From a bacterium (GTDB lineage Bacteria > Zhuqueibacterota > Zhuqueibacteria > Zhuqueibacterales > Zhuqueibacteraceae): DNA of 64,000 bases. The position numbers and the translations under genes were made by a program. Positions 25,007 to 33,896 of the stretch are shown piece by piece. Every line of letters starts with the position of its first letter. Position 1 is the stretch's first letter. The notes under the pieces were generated by a model. The model ran no database searches. It was not told the origin of the DNA and saw only the letters and a program-made list of their open reading frames with translations. The stretch is from assembly GCA_023150945.1 (NCBI GenBank), contig JAKLJX010000020.1:1-64000 (forward strand), in the 5' to 3' direction.

Positions 25007-25768
25007 TCAGAATCCAATGGAATTGCCGCCGTCAACCGCGAGCACGACACCGGTGATATATTTCGCCTGTGCTGATGCCAGAAACAGCGCCGCACTGGCC
25101 ACCTCCGAGGGTTCGCCGAATTTTCCCATGGGCGTGCGCGCCAGTGCTCTTGCTTTTCTCTCCGGATCGTCTGCAAAAGCTTTTGCAGACATCACCGTGG
25201 CGATGAAGCCGGGCGCGATGCAGTTGACGCGGATGCCATGCGACGCCCATTCCACCGCCAGCACGCGCGTCATGCCTTCCACCGCGGATTTCGCGGCCGC
25301 ATAACCGACAACTTGGGGAACGCCATAGTGGGTGGCCATCGAGCCGATCATGATAACGCTGCCGCTGCCACGGGCCACCATGATCCGCGCGATTTCTCTG
25401 GTCAGCGCGAACACCGCGGTCTGATTGGTGTGCACGATGGCCTGATACTCTTGATTGGAAACCGCCAGCGCCTCTTTCTTCAAATTGATGCCCGCGTTGT
25501 TGACCAGCACCTCGATCGCCTCAACGGCATTGCTGATCTGCGACAGCAATTCCGGCAAGCGGTCGATTTCGTTCAAATCAAACACGAGGGAAACCGCCTG
25601 CTCGCCCAATTCCCTTTGGGCGCGCGTGAGCTTTTCCGCATCCCTGCCAACGATGACAACCTTCGACCGGTTCTCGACAAATGCCTGCGCAATGGCAAAA
25701 CCAAGCCCACTGGCACCGCCGGTAACCAAAACATTCTTGTCAATGAGATCTTCATACATGACTGCCAT
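25007..25768 (-). CDS. Short-chain dehydrogenase/reductase, possible D-fructuronate (mannonate) oxidoreductase
   Basis: 253 residues, classical SDR: cofactor loop TGGASGLG at 17-24, NNAG near 90-93, catalytic Ser in MIGSMA, and Y-A-A-A-K near 155-159. The ending TGVVLAVDGG is typical of the gluconate 5-dehydrogenase-like group. With mannonate dehydratase in the same unit and no UxuB (mannitol-dehydrogenase type) in the window, the likely role is reduction of fructuronate, or its 4-O-methyl form, to mannonate. This is an inference from context; SDR sequence alone does not fix the substrate. Confidence 0.82.
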   Translation of the reverse strand: MAVMYEDLIDKNVLVTGGASGLGFAIAQAFVENRSKVVIVGRDAEKLTRAQRELGEQAVSLVFDLNEIDRLPELLSQISNAVEAIEVLVNNAGINLKKEALAVSNQEYQAIVHTNQTAVFALTREIARIMVARGSGSVIMIGSMATHYGVPQVVGYAAAKSAVEGMTRVLAVEWASHGIRVNCIAPGFIATVMSAKAFADDPERKARALARTPMGKFGEPSEVASAALFLASAQAKYITGVVLAVDGGNSIGF

Positions 25769-25917
25769 GAGTTCATCAGCTCCAAGGCTCGACTCTTCCG
25801 TTCACGGGAGGCAACCAATCTTGCCGGTGCACAGTTGCTTTGAAAAGTCCATCCACCACAGCAGTCATCCAGTAGGAATTCTGTGAAGATTTGGGTACCG
25901 TGCGCGATGAGATACAT

Positions 25918-26715
25918 TTAGAGGTCGAAAGGCTGAAAGACAATCGCCAGCGCCGCGACCTTCTCCAAATAAGCCGGCGTGAGCACCCAGGCATTGGCAT
26001 TCACATTGGTGAGCACCGTACCATTTATTCCGATTGATGCGTTTGCACGTGCGTAGTCTTTATAGCGAGGGTCAAGGTAATTCGGCAGTTTGTGCCAGTC
26101 CCCCAATGAGAATCCCGCATAACCTCGTTCCACCGTCCGGTCGAGGTTATCCCAATGATTCAGCAAACGCAATTTGATTCTGGGCGCACTGACGAATGAC
26201 AGCTCGTCAAGACTCTGATGCGTTTGCAGCAAGCGCAGCAAGTGGAAAACGCCGTACAAAACTCCAATATCGCTGTTCGCGGCTACAACGGTGCAGCTCT
26301 TCCCCTCGGCTGTGGTGGCGAGAATGACAAAACCCTCTGCACCTGCTGCTTGCAGCCGGTTTTGAAGATCGAGCCTGGCAATGGTCTTCGAGCTTTGCGG
26401 CGTGCCAACAATCAAAGCGCCGTTGTGGGTGATTGCCGGCACAAAGGGAGGGCACTTCCCCAGCAGCCCAAGGAGTCCAATGCGCAATTCCTCTTTGGCA
26501 ATTGCAAGCGTTGGCGAAAGAGTGGTGATCTCCAGCTCGGTAAGCGCAGCCCGATATGCCGTCCGCACCTCGGGCTTGTCGATGAGATCATACCTGAGCC
26601 AAAGCCGATAACCGTCTTCCGCCAGCGAGGAACCGGGTCGCGCCAGATGTGCCAGCAGCACCACGGCGAAACAGATGCCGGACTGCCCAGCAAAGATCGA
26701 CAATCTCATGCGCAT
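25918..26715 (-). pseudogene. GH67 alpha-glucuronidase, truncated
   Basis: N-terminal signal-like segment, then AEDGYRLWLRYD, the hallmark opening of GH67 alpha-glucuronidases, which release 4-O-methylglucuronate from xylo-oligosaccharides. Further matches continue through LLNHWDNLDRTVERGYAG and the start of the barrel (AYLEKVAALAIVFQPFDL). There a TAA stands where the family usually has a lysine before VYLS, and the following residues (MYLIAHG) fit only briefly. About 265 of roughly 700 residues remain, and the catalytic acids are missing. A short frame ending at 25776 may be a remnant of a different gene end. ATG 26715 is chosen before the signal segment; 26787 is also open. Confidence 0.82.
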
Positions 26716-26823
26716 TCTCGGTGAAGGGTTGCAAAAGCGCTTGTGCCACGGTTCGCATTCATCGCGGCGAAAGCAGGAATGAGACAAAAACTCAGGGATG
26801 ATCGTTCTTCGTCACTGCGATCG

Positions 26824-27690
26824 TCATGGTACACTCGCCGCAGGAATGCGCTGCAGCAGATCCCACATTTCGTCCTGGCTCTCCAGGCCGATGGTAAAAG
26901 CATCAACGCAATCAAGATCGAGAATGAATTTCAAATTCTCATCAGGCCGGTCGCGCAGCCAGCCGCCGCCAAAGACTTTCATGCCAACAATGGCTTTGCC
27001 GTCCTGGTGCATCTTCTGCAAAACTTTTACGACGGTCGCAACGTCCGCGTCCATTTGGGTACCAGCGGAGTTGATGCGGGCCAAATCAACTTGCACCCAA
27101 TCCGACTGCGCCGCGGTTTGCAATGCTGCGAGTGTGTGACAGGAGACGCCATGCGCGCGAATGACGCCATCCGCGCGCGCTTTTGCCAGGACTTCCATGG
27201 ACCCGCGCCTTCGCATCGGCCAATCGCCACTCGTCATCATGTGCAACAGAACGATGTCCAGATAGTCCGTGCCGATTTCCTTGCGGAAACGCTGCAGGTC
27301 GGCTTTCATTTCATCGGCCGTCGTGGCGTGCGTCTTGGTGAGGATGACGACTTTTTCCCGCGGGATGCCTTTCAGTCCTTCTTTCAGATGTGGATGCGTG
27401 CCGTATTGATCCGCGGAATCCCAGAAGTTGATGCCCTGTTCATAGGCCGCGCGCAGCAAATCAGCGAGTCCTGGCACGCCCAGTTTGCGCGTTTGATTCG
27501 ATTGCCGATTGAACCCGCCGGTGCCGGTGCCGATCGCCAGCCGCGAGGCTTTGATGCCGGTGTTGCCGAGCCTCACGATATCATGCGCGTTTTTCTTAAT
27601 CTTCTCGCCGGCAAGAACCTGCATCACCGGAGAAAGGGTCGCGGCGGCCGCAGTGGCAGTTGTGTACTTGATGAACTCACGTCTTTTCAT
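26824..27690 (-). CDS. Aldo/keto reductase with twin-arginine-like leader
   Basis: 288 residues from ATG 27690 (an upstream ATG 27753 is less likely). The leader MKRREFIKYTTATAAAATLSP has the RR-x-F-x-K and hydrophobic run of a Tat signal, suggesting export in folded form with bound cofactor. The body is an AKR barrel with the catalytic Asp and Tyr in NFWDSADQYG and Lys in ILTKTH; the usual His position reads LLHMM. NAD(P) specificity and substrate are not visible. It lies between the broken GH67 and the IS701 remnant, on the same strand as the xylan genes, and may oxidise or reduce a sugar. Length is normal. Confidence 0.8.
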   Translation of the reverse strand: MKRREFIKYTTATAAAATLSPVMQVLAGEKIKKNAHDIVRLGNTGIKASRLAIGTGTGGFNRQSNQTRKLGVPGLADLLRAAYEQGINFWDSADQYGTHPHLKEGLKGIPREKVVILTKTHATTADEMKADLQRFRKEIGTDYLDIVLLHMMTSGDWPMRRRGSMEVLAKARADGVIRAHGVSCHTLAALQTAAQSDWVQVDLARINSAGTQMDADVATVVKVLQKMHQDGKAIVGMKVFGGGWLRDRPDENLKFILDLDCVDAFTIGLESQDEMWDLLQRIPAASVP

Positions 27691-27739
27691 GATGACACCT
27701 ATCTTGACAATGTTAAGTTGAATTCCCGCGACTTCTTTT

Positions 27740-28575
27740 TCATTCTTTGGCACATTTTTTCTTGCGGCTGCGTGTAGAAACGGAGCGATTCACCAGGTGC
27801 TTGACCACCAAGTTGATCGCTTGTTCCTCGCTCAATTTTGGCAAAGCATAACGGCCTCAAGTAAGAGACGGACATTGGCCATTTGACAAAATGGGCAGTT
27901 TCTCGATTTGCAGTTGCTCCACCCAGTGCGGATCCGGCGGATACTTTTCTGCCCAATTGCGTTTGGTCCGCGCCACGAACCACAAGGCCAGCGCGTCCAA
28001 AGCTGTGTGATGCGTCCATGCGCGGTATTTGCGTGCGGCGAGTTCATCCCAGCCGTCTTCGCTCTTGAGATCTTGCAAGGTGTGTTCCACAAAATAGCGT
28101 TCGCAGGGCCATGGCGCCAGAGTGCGGAACGGTGTGGTCTGGGGTTCAGTGCTGAGTGAATAGGTCGTCGCACCGTCGCGTTCACGCCGCATCAATAAGC
28201 GCTCACAGCGCACTTGGCCTTTCCAAGCAATCGCCCAGACGGTTCTGGCGGCACACTCGTAACGCAATGGTCCACGCTCACAGAAACGTAGCACGCTGGT
28301 TTCAAACTTGGTTTCTGGCATATGGACAATCTCACGCACGGCCACCGGTTTGGCGTCATTCAAAACCTGCCAACGTGAATGCGACCGTCCATCGCCCCGT
28401 CGGGCTAGGACGTAATACCCACGATCGGCGCTTCCAGATGGACGGCCACCTCGCTGGGGATATCCGCCAAATAAGGAATCCCCACATTGTCAAGTTTGCG
28501 AGGCTTCATTTGAACTTTCATATTGATTGTCACGCGACCGCTAAACGCCGTTGGCGGAATCGGGTTTGGGACCCT
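27740..28575 (-). pseudogene. IS701-family transposase remnant, frameshifted
   Basis: Three frames carry pieces in order. Frame one (upstream) reads GIPYLADIPSEVAVHLEAP. The middle frame (28363-27857) contains YFVEHTLQDLKSEDGWDE, the DDE-family glutamate region, and AWTHHTALDALALWFVAR. The last frame, ending in TGA at 27742-27740, reads LSEEQAINLVVKHLVN and a basic tail. The N-terminal DDE aspartate region is missing, so the element is dead. No terminal repeats were found. It sits immediately downstream of xylulokinase without damaging it. Confidence 0.75.
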
Positions 28576-28606
28576 GCCTGGCGGAGCACGCTTCTGCCAA
28601 GCTTGA

Positions 28607-30106
28607 TCACGAACTCGCCATCTCTGCCAGCGCGGCGAACGCGGTTTTGAGCGCCGGATAGAGGGCTTGATAGCGCGCATAGTATTTGGCGTACACGTTC
28701 ACCTCCGGCGTTGGTTGGTGTGTGCCGGTGATTCGAATCGCATGATCGGCGGCAGCCTCGACGCTGGGATAAATGCCGGCGCCGACACCGGCCAGCAATG
28801 CCGCGCCGTAAGCCGCACCTTCGGTGGAATTAACGGTGACAATCTCCGCATTGAAAACATCGGCAAGGATTTGCCGCCAGATTGCACTCTTGGCGCCGCC
28901 ACCCGAAGCGCGCACCTGCTGGGTGGGCACGCCCAAGCCGCGCATCAGTTCCAATGAATCACGCAATCCAAAGGTCACGCCTTCAATGACTGCGCGCGCC
29001 AGATGCGGCTGTGCGTGACGAATGTTCAGACCTATGAAAGCGCCGCGCGCATGCGGATCGGGATGCGGCGTACGCTCGCCGGTGAGATATGGCAGAAACA
29101 ACAGGCCTTCGCTTCCTGCAGCAACGGTAGCCACGCCTTGCATCAAAGCATCATAAGACTCCTTCGCCGCGAGCGCATCACGATACCAGCGAAAGCTGCC
29201 GCCGGCGGACAGCATGACGCCCATGAGATGCCATTTGCCGGGCACGGCATGGCAGAACGCGTGCAGCCGTCCCTGCGGTTCGACACGATACGAATCCGAT
29301 TGCGCGAACACGACGCCCGAAGTCCCGATGGTCACGGCAACCGTTCCTTCGCGCACGATGCCGGTGCCGACCGCTTGCGCGGCTTGATCGCCGCCGCCGG
29401 CAACCACCGGCGTGCCGGCGAGCAGTCCAGTTGCTTGCGCCGCGACCGCGTTGATCTTTGTGCTGGCCACCGGCGACTCGGTGACTTCCGGCAACCACGC
29501 CCGGGGAATTTGCAGCGCGTGCAACATCGCCTCCGACCATCGCCGCTTGCCGACATCGAACAGCGAGGTGCCGGAAGAATCCGCCACATCGCTGAAGAAT
29601 TCTCCGGTGAGCTGGTAGCGCACATAATCTTTGGGCAGCAGAATGTGCGCGATGCGGCGGTAATTCTCCGGCTCGTGCTCGCGCGTCCAGACGACTTTCG
29701 GCGCGGTGAACCCGGTGAGAATCGGATTGCCGGTGAGCTGCAAGACCCGCTCGGCCCCGACCAATTTGGTGATGAATTCGCATTGCGCCGCGGTGCGTTG
29801 GTCGTTCCACAGGATGCACGGGCGAATGACTTCGCCGCGCGCATCAAGCAGGGTCATCCCGTGCATCTGGCCGGTCAGGCCGATGGCGGCAACGTCTTTG
29901 CCGGAAATGCCTGCTTGGGCTAGAACGACGCGAATGCTTTGCACCGTTCCATTCCAAAACAGCGCTGGGTCTTGCTCCGTCCATCCCGGCTTGGGAGAGC
30001 CAAAAGGATATTCTGTGGCCGCCACGGCGACGACGCTGCCCTCCTCATTGATAAGCAGCGCCTTGGTCGCCGTGGTCGAAGTGTCGATACCGAGTAGGTA
30101 AGTCAT
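28607..30106 (-). CDS. xylB: Xylulokinase
   Basis: 499 residues, FGGY carbohydrate kinase of normal length; phosphorylates D-xylulose to xylulose 5-phosphate (EC 2.7.1.17). It opens with the phosphate-loop MTYLLGIDTSTTATKALL. Xylulokinase marks include GLTGQMHGMTLLD near 78-90, CILWNDQRT, and ADSSGTSLFDV. The second ATPase motif is VTIGTSGVVF, and the FGGY signature region is LPYLTGERTPHPDP. Together with xylose isomerase upstream it feeds xylose into the pentose phosphate pathway. Confidence 0.94.
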   Translation of the reverse strand: MTYLLGIDTSTTATKALLINEEGSVVAVAATEYPFGSPKPGWTEQDPALFWNGTVQSIRVVLAQAGISGKDVAAIGLTGQMHGMTLLDARGEVIRPCILWNDQRTAAQCEFITKLVGAERVLQLTGNPILTGFTAPKVVWTREHEPENYRRIAHILLPKDYVRYQLTGEFFSDVADSSGTSLFDVGKRRWSEAMLHALQIPRAWLPEVTESPVASTKINAVAAQATGLLAGTPVVAGGGDQAAQAVGTGIVREGTVAVTIGTSGVVFAQSDSYRVEPQGRLHAFCHAVPGKWHLMGVMLSAGGSFRWYRDALAAKESYDALMQGVATVAAGSEGLLFLPYLTGERTPHPDPHARGAFIGLNIRHAQPHLARAVIEGVTFGLRDSLELMRGLGVPTQQVRASGGGAKSAIWRQILADVFNAEIVTVNSTEGAAYGAALLAGVGAGIYPSVEAAADHAIRITGTHQPTPEVNVYAKYYARYQALYPALKTAFAALAEMASS

Positions 30107-30114
30107 GTTGGTTG

Positions 30115-30240
30115 CCAGTGTTCAGTTATCAGTTGTCAGTGGCCAGTATTCAGTCATCAGTAAACAATGGTCAGTGATCAGCATTATGCAGTGTCCGTAA
30201 ACTGAACACTGATGACTGATCACTAATAACTGATAACTGG
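30115..30240. repeat. CAGTTATCAGT-type intergenic repeat forming a long near-palindrome
   Basis: The whole xylA-xylB spacer is built from variants of TCAGTTATCAGT on the left half (CCAGTGTTCAGTTATCAGT...) and ACTGATAACTGG on the right half. The 126-base block folds back on itself. It could form a strong hairpin in the xylA-xylB transcript. Confidence 0.75.
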
Positions 30241-31407
30241 TTATCGAACTCCCATCAACAGTTCAAACACGAATTGATCGAGTCGTTCATATTTCAGGCC
30301 GCGTTTGGCAATGGCTTCGCGGTCGAAGGTGTGCGCCTTGAGCGCCGCGGCTTTTTGCGCGGTGTATTTGCCGAGCAATGAAGTCATTGCCGGAACTTCG
30401 GAATTGATCTCCGCGAGCAACGCTTGAATTTCTTTGTCGGTGTTGAATTGCGCGGCTTTCTCTTTCAAGATGAGATAGGTCCGCATGCAGCCGGCGGCAA
30501 AATCTTTGACGCCCGCCACGTCTTCGGTGCGATAGGCATGGGCATCGAAATGGCGCGGGCCGGCGTATCCGACGTCTTCGAGAAATTTCACCAGAAAGAA
30601 CGCTTGCTTGAAATTGTGCGAACCAAAACGAAAATCCTGATCGTACCGCGCAAAGTTCTGATCGTTGAGATCAATATGAAAAAGCTTGCCGGCGTCCCAC
30701 GCTTGTGCGACGTTGTGCAGAAAGTTCAGGCCCGCCATGTGCTCGTGCGCCACTTCGGGATTCACGCCCACCATCTCGGGATGATCGAGCGTGGCGATGA
30801 ACGCGAGCATGTGGCCCGTGGTGGCGAGATAGATGTCGCCGCGCGGCTCGTTGGGTTTAGCCTCGAGCGCGAGTTTGAGATCATAACCCTGGGCGCGCAC
30901 ATAGTCGCAGATGAAGTTCATGGCCTCGCGCATGCGTTGGATCGCTGCCAGGGGATTCTTGCCGGCGTCGGTCTCAGTCCCTTCGCGACCGCCCCAAAAC
31001 ACGTAAGTCTTCGCGCCCAACTCGACACCGAGATCGATCGCGTGCATGGTCTTGTGCAGCGCATAAGCACGCACTTTCGGATCGTTCGCCGTGAAGGCGC
31101 CGTCTTTGAAAACCGGATCGCCGAACAAATTCGTCGTTGCCATCGGCACCACGATGCCGGTTGCGGACAGCGCTTGCTTGAAATCGCGCACGAGGCGGTC
31201 GCGCTCCGCCGGCGTGGCATCGCTTGGCACCAGATCATTGTCGTGCAGGTTGACGCCATAGGCACCGACTTCAGCAAGCAGATGAACGATTTCGACCGGC
31301 GGGAGCACCGGCCGCACGGGTTGGCCGAACGGATCACGGCCGATATTGCCGACCGTCCACAATCCGAAAGTGAATTGATGCTCGGCGCGAGGTTGGTAGT
31401 TCGACAT
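30241..31407 (-). CDS. xylA: Xylose isomerase
   Basis: 388 residues, the length of the short, actinobacterial-type (class I) enzymes; interconverts D-xylose and D-xylulose (EC 5.3.1.5). Catalytic His and Asp in [10 protein letters not shown], metal ligands Glu and Lys in [12 protein letters not shown], Glu and His in [14 protein letters not shown], and the aspartates in HIDLNDQ and HFDAHAY. An AAGGAG ribosome site precedes the ATG. It leads the xylA-xylB pair, separated by the palindromic repeat. Confidence 0.95.
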   Translation of the reverse strand: MSNYQPRAEHQFTFGLWTVGNIGRDPFGQPVRPVLPPVEIVHLLAEVGAYGVNLHDNDLVPSDATPAERDRLVRDFKQALSATGIVVPMATTNLFGDPVFKDGAFTANDPKVRAYALHKTMHAIDLGVELGAKTYVFWGGREGTETDAGKNPLAAIQRMREAMNFICDYVRAQGYDLKLALEAKPNEPRGDIYLATTGHMLAFIATLDHPEMVGVNPEVAHEHMAGLNFLHNVAQAWDAGKLFHIDLNDQNFARYDQDFRFGSHNFKQAFFLVKFLEDVGYAGPRHFDAHAYRTEDVAGVKDFAAGCMRTYLILKEKAAQFNTDKEIQALLAEINSEVPAMTSLLGKYTAQKAAALKAHTFDREAIAKRGLKYERLDQFVFELLMGVR

Positions 31408-31463
31408 GGTTCATCTCCTTGCGATTGAATGTTGAACAGGTGACGGCTGCGAGTCAAAGATCA

Positions 31464-31890
31464 TCATTTTGTCTCATTCAAGCAAGCTGGAACTGCCTGG
31501 CCGAGCGGATCATGGATCCGGAAGTTGCCACTCACTTGCAGCATGGCCAGCAGGTAGAGCAAGCCATCATCATACCTGCCCCGACCGCGGGAAATGGGGT
31601 CTGCCACAATTCCGCCACAAACTCTTTGCGAATCTCATGCGTTGCCGCAAGCGCAGCGACGGCGCTCATGGCCACCAACCCGGAGCTGTGATCGTCTCCC
31701 AACTTCCTGCCCGCCAGGGTGTAGAGATTGCCATACGTACCGAGGCCCTGCGCATGAAAAAAGCTGAGCAGGCGATTGGATTGCAGAACCGCCCAATCGT
31801 CCCGGGCAAACCAGATATAATCGACCGCGACATTCATGGCAACGCGCCAGGCGTCCCGCTGAAAGGCGAAATCATTGCCAACACAAATCG
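31464..31890 (-). pseudogene. GH8 (reducing-end xylose-releasing exo-oligoxylanase type) fragment
   Basis: The segment reads NDFAFQRDAWRVAMNVAVDY, then WFARDDWAVLQSNRLLSFF, then DHSSGLVAMSAVAALAA, and in a shifted frame YDDGLLYLLAMLQVSGNF, ending at TGA 31464-31466. These are the C-terminal half of GH8 Rex enzymes, which trim xylose from the reducing end of xylo-oligosaccharides. The N-terminal half is missing and there is at least one frameshift. It joins directly to unrelated beta-helix coding debris. Confidence 0.78.
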
Positions 31891-31899
31891 CGCCTTGGG

Positions 31900-32235
31900 A
31901 AATTTCATATCGGCGCTTTCTTGCCTTCGCGGTTTCGCCGCCACCATTCCCCTGGTTTGGAGGGAAATCGCCGCGCCCACTTCGCCGTCACATGCCGTTG
32001 CCGAGATTTTCTCACTTGTCTGCCACATACGTTCGCTTTGGAACCGGCAGCTCTGCAGCATAGGGTCGAATCGTGCTGCCCTGATTCAGAATCAATCTGC
32101 CGGTGCGATAGCACTCACCGCGCATGATGATCGCATCGCCGGTGCGCACGCGCGCGCGTGCGGCTGCGATGGTTGTTGGCAGGTCTCACCGGATTGCCCA
32201 GCTTGTCCCTCGGGCGCGACACAATAGATCTTTAC
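31900..32235 (-). pseudogene. Right-handed beta-helix protein remnant with several stop mutations
   Basis: Across two frameshifts one can read KIYCVAPEGQAGQSGETCQQ, then RTGDAIIMRGECYRTGRLIL, then NQGSTIRPYAAELPVP, KRTYVADK-stop-ENLGNGM-stop, and finally AKWARRFPSKPGEWWRRN. These resemble the first coils of pectate-lyase-like beta-helix proteins. Both stops look like TGG-to-TGA changes in a DKWENLGNGMWR-type motif. The gene is decayed beyond function. Confidence 0.65.
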
Positions 32236-32526
32236 CGGCCCGGTCAACGCGCTGACGGCTGGCTCCAAAGTCATGTCGCTCTGCCCGGCCATGTTTTCTA
32301 AGCGCAGTGCTTGCAGAAAATGCCCGGCGGCAACGTTTATGCTTCTCGTTCGAAAGCCTCATAACCCGTCAACCGTGCATCGGAGTGTGCCTCGAGCGCA
32401 TAGGGTATGGCCGTCACCGATGAAAAGGGGCTCAAATCGTTCTGCGCCAGTTCGAACTTCGCCGGTACGATCTCGTTCGTCTTCACGGAAGTGGCACGAC
32501 ACCGCCCTGGCTTTTCGCGCGCCCTC
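32236..32526 (-). other. Further coding debris, family not identified
   Basis: On the minus strand one reads TNEIVPAKFELAQNDLSPFS and AIPYALEAHSDARLTGYEAF up to an in-frame TAA, and then LQALRLENMAGQSDMTLEP. It looks like real protein sequence, but no family is clear. It lies between the aldose epimerase stop and the beta-helix remnant and completes a graveyard of about 1.1 kb. Confidence 0.4.
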
Positions 32527-33633
32527 TCACTCCTTCAGCAGGAACTTGTAAAGCGTGGTGGAATTGTACTTTTCTCCCGGCCGGAGAATGCTATTGGGAA
32601 AGTTGGGATGGTTGGGCGAATCAGGAAAGTGCTGAGTTTCCAAACAGAAGCCGCCGCGAAAGGGATAAGGCGCGCCGCCTTTGCCGATATGGTGGCCGTC
32701 CAAAAAGTTACCACTATAGAATTGCATTCCGGGCTCGGTAGTCCAGACTTCCATGAAGCGGCCCGAGACCGGCTCATATGCGGTGGCGGCCAGTTCCAAA
32801 GCGCCGGCTTGCTTTCTCAAGACCCAGTTGTGATCGTAACCCAGGCCGTTGCGCAGTTGTTCATGATCCGCGGCAATGCTGGCGCCGATTGCAGTGGGCC
32901 GGCGAAAATCAAATGGCGTTCCAGCCACGGACGCAAGCTCACCGGTTGGGATCATACCCTTGTTCACAGGGGTGTATTCGTCTGCATTGATCATCAGGAC
33001 ATGGTCCAGAATATCGCCGCGGCCTTCGCCTTTGAGATTGAAATAGGAATGATGCGTCAAGTTCACGGGCGTGGCTTGATCAGTGGTGGCATGATACTCA
33101 ATCCGCAAGACGTCGTCATTCGTCCACCAGTAGATCACCTGAACCGCCAAATTTCCCGGATAGCCTTCCTCGCCAGCGCGGCTCAGGTATGACAATTTCA
33201 GGCCGACATCGCCGTTCGCGATGAGCGGCACTGCCTCCCAAACCACCTTGTCGAACCCCACCAATCCACCGTGCAAATGGCACGGCATGCCGGCGGGATT
33301 GTTGTTCTTTGCCAAGACATGTTTCCTGCCGTCGAGCACAAACTCGCCGTTGGCGATGCGGTTGCCAACCCGGCCGACGATGCAACCGAAGTGCGGCGAA
33401 TCTTTGACGTATTCTTCCAACGTGTTGAATCCCAGGACCACGTCATCGGATTTGCCCGTGCGATCGGGCAGCCTCAGCCGGGTCACGATGCCGCCGTAGT
33501 TGGTAATCTCCAACAAATTCCCCTGCGCATTGGTGAGAGCATAAAGCAGCACTTCCTGCCCGCGGTTCGTTTTGCCAAACCAGCGCACCGTGAGGTGCGG
33601 CAGTTTTCCATCGTTCATGAGAGAGGTTGACAT
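32527..33633 (-). CDS. galM: Aldose 1-epimerase (mutarotase)
   Basis: 368 residues from ATG 33633; nine further codons upstream (33660) are possible. It has the GalM signatures: catalytic His in NLTHHSYFNLKG near 195, the general-base Glu in GFCLETQHFPDSPNH near 330, and substrate-binding segments HLHGG and GYDHNWVLRK. It interconverts alpha and beta anomers of aldoses such as xylose or galactose. No signal peptide is visible. As the most upstream intact gene of the minus-strand xylan locus, it fits xylose supply to xylose isomerase. Confidence 0.92.
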   Translation of the reverse strand: MSTSLMNDGKLPHLTVRWFGKTNRGQEVLLYALTNAQGNLLEITNYGGIVTRLRLPDRTGKSDDVVLGFNTLEEYVKDSPHFGCIVGRVGNRIANGEFVLDGRKHVLAKNNNPAGMPCHLHGGLVGFDKVVWEAVPLIANGDVGLKLSYLSRAGEEGYPGNLAVQVIYWWTNDDVLRIEYHATTDQATPVNLTHHSYFNLKGEGRGDILDHVLMINADEYTPVNKGMIPTGELASVAGTPFDFRRPTAIGASIAADHEQLRNGLGYDHNWVLRKQAGALELAATAYEPVSGRFMEVWTTEPGMQFYSGNFLDGHHIGKGGAPYPFRGGFCLETQHFPDSPNHPNFPNSILRPGEKYNSTTLYKFLLKE

Positions 33634-33896
33634 AGTGCCATGCCTGCAGTTGAAGTTCATAGCCTGAGAATTTCATTGCCGCAAGATAGTGCAAAACCGG
33701 TGTGAAACAATCAAGCTGGAATCTGCGGTTATAGCAGATGGTTCACGCGGCTATCGAAGTGCGGGAAAACACAATATCGCAAAGGCCTCCGGCAGCACGA
33801 GGCCCGCGGCGGGAGGATCGGCATGAAAGCCTTGACATTTTGAGCGCCGCGATGCAAATTGTGCCGCACTCTTCACCATCCTCAATCACTGGTTGA

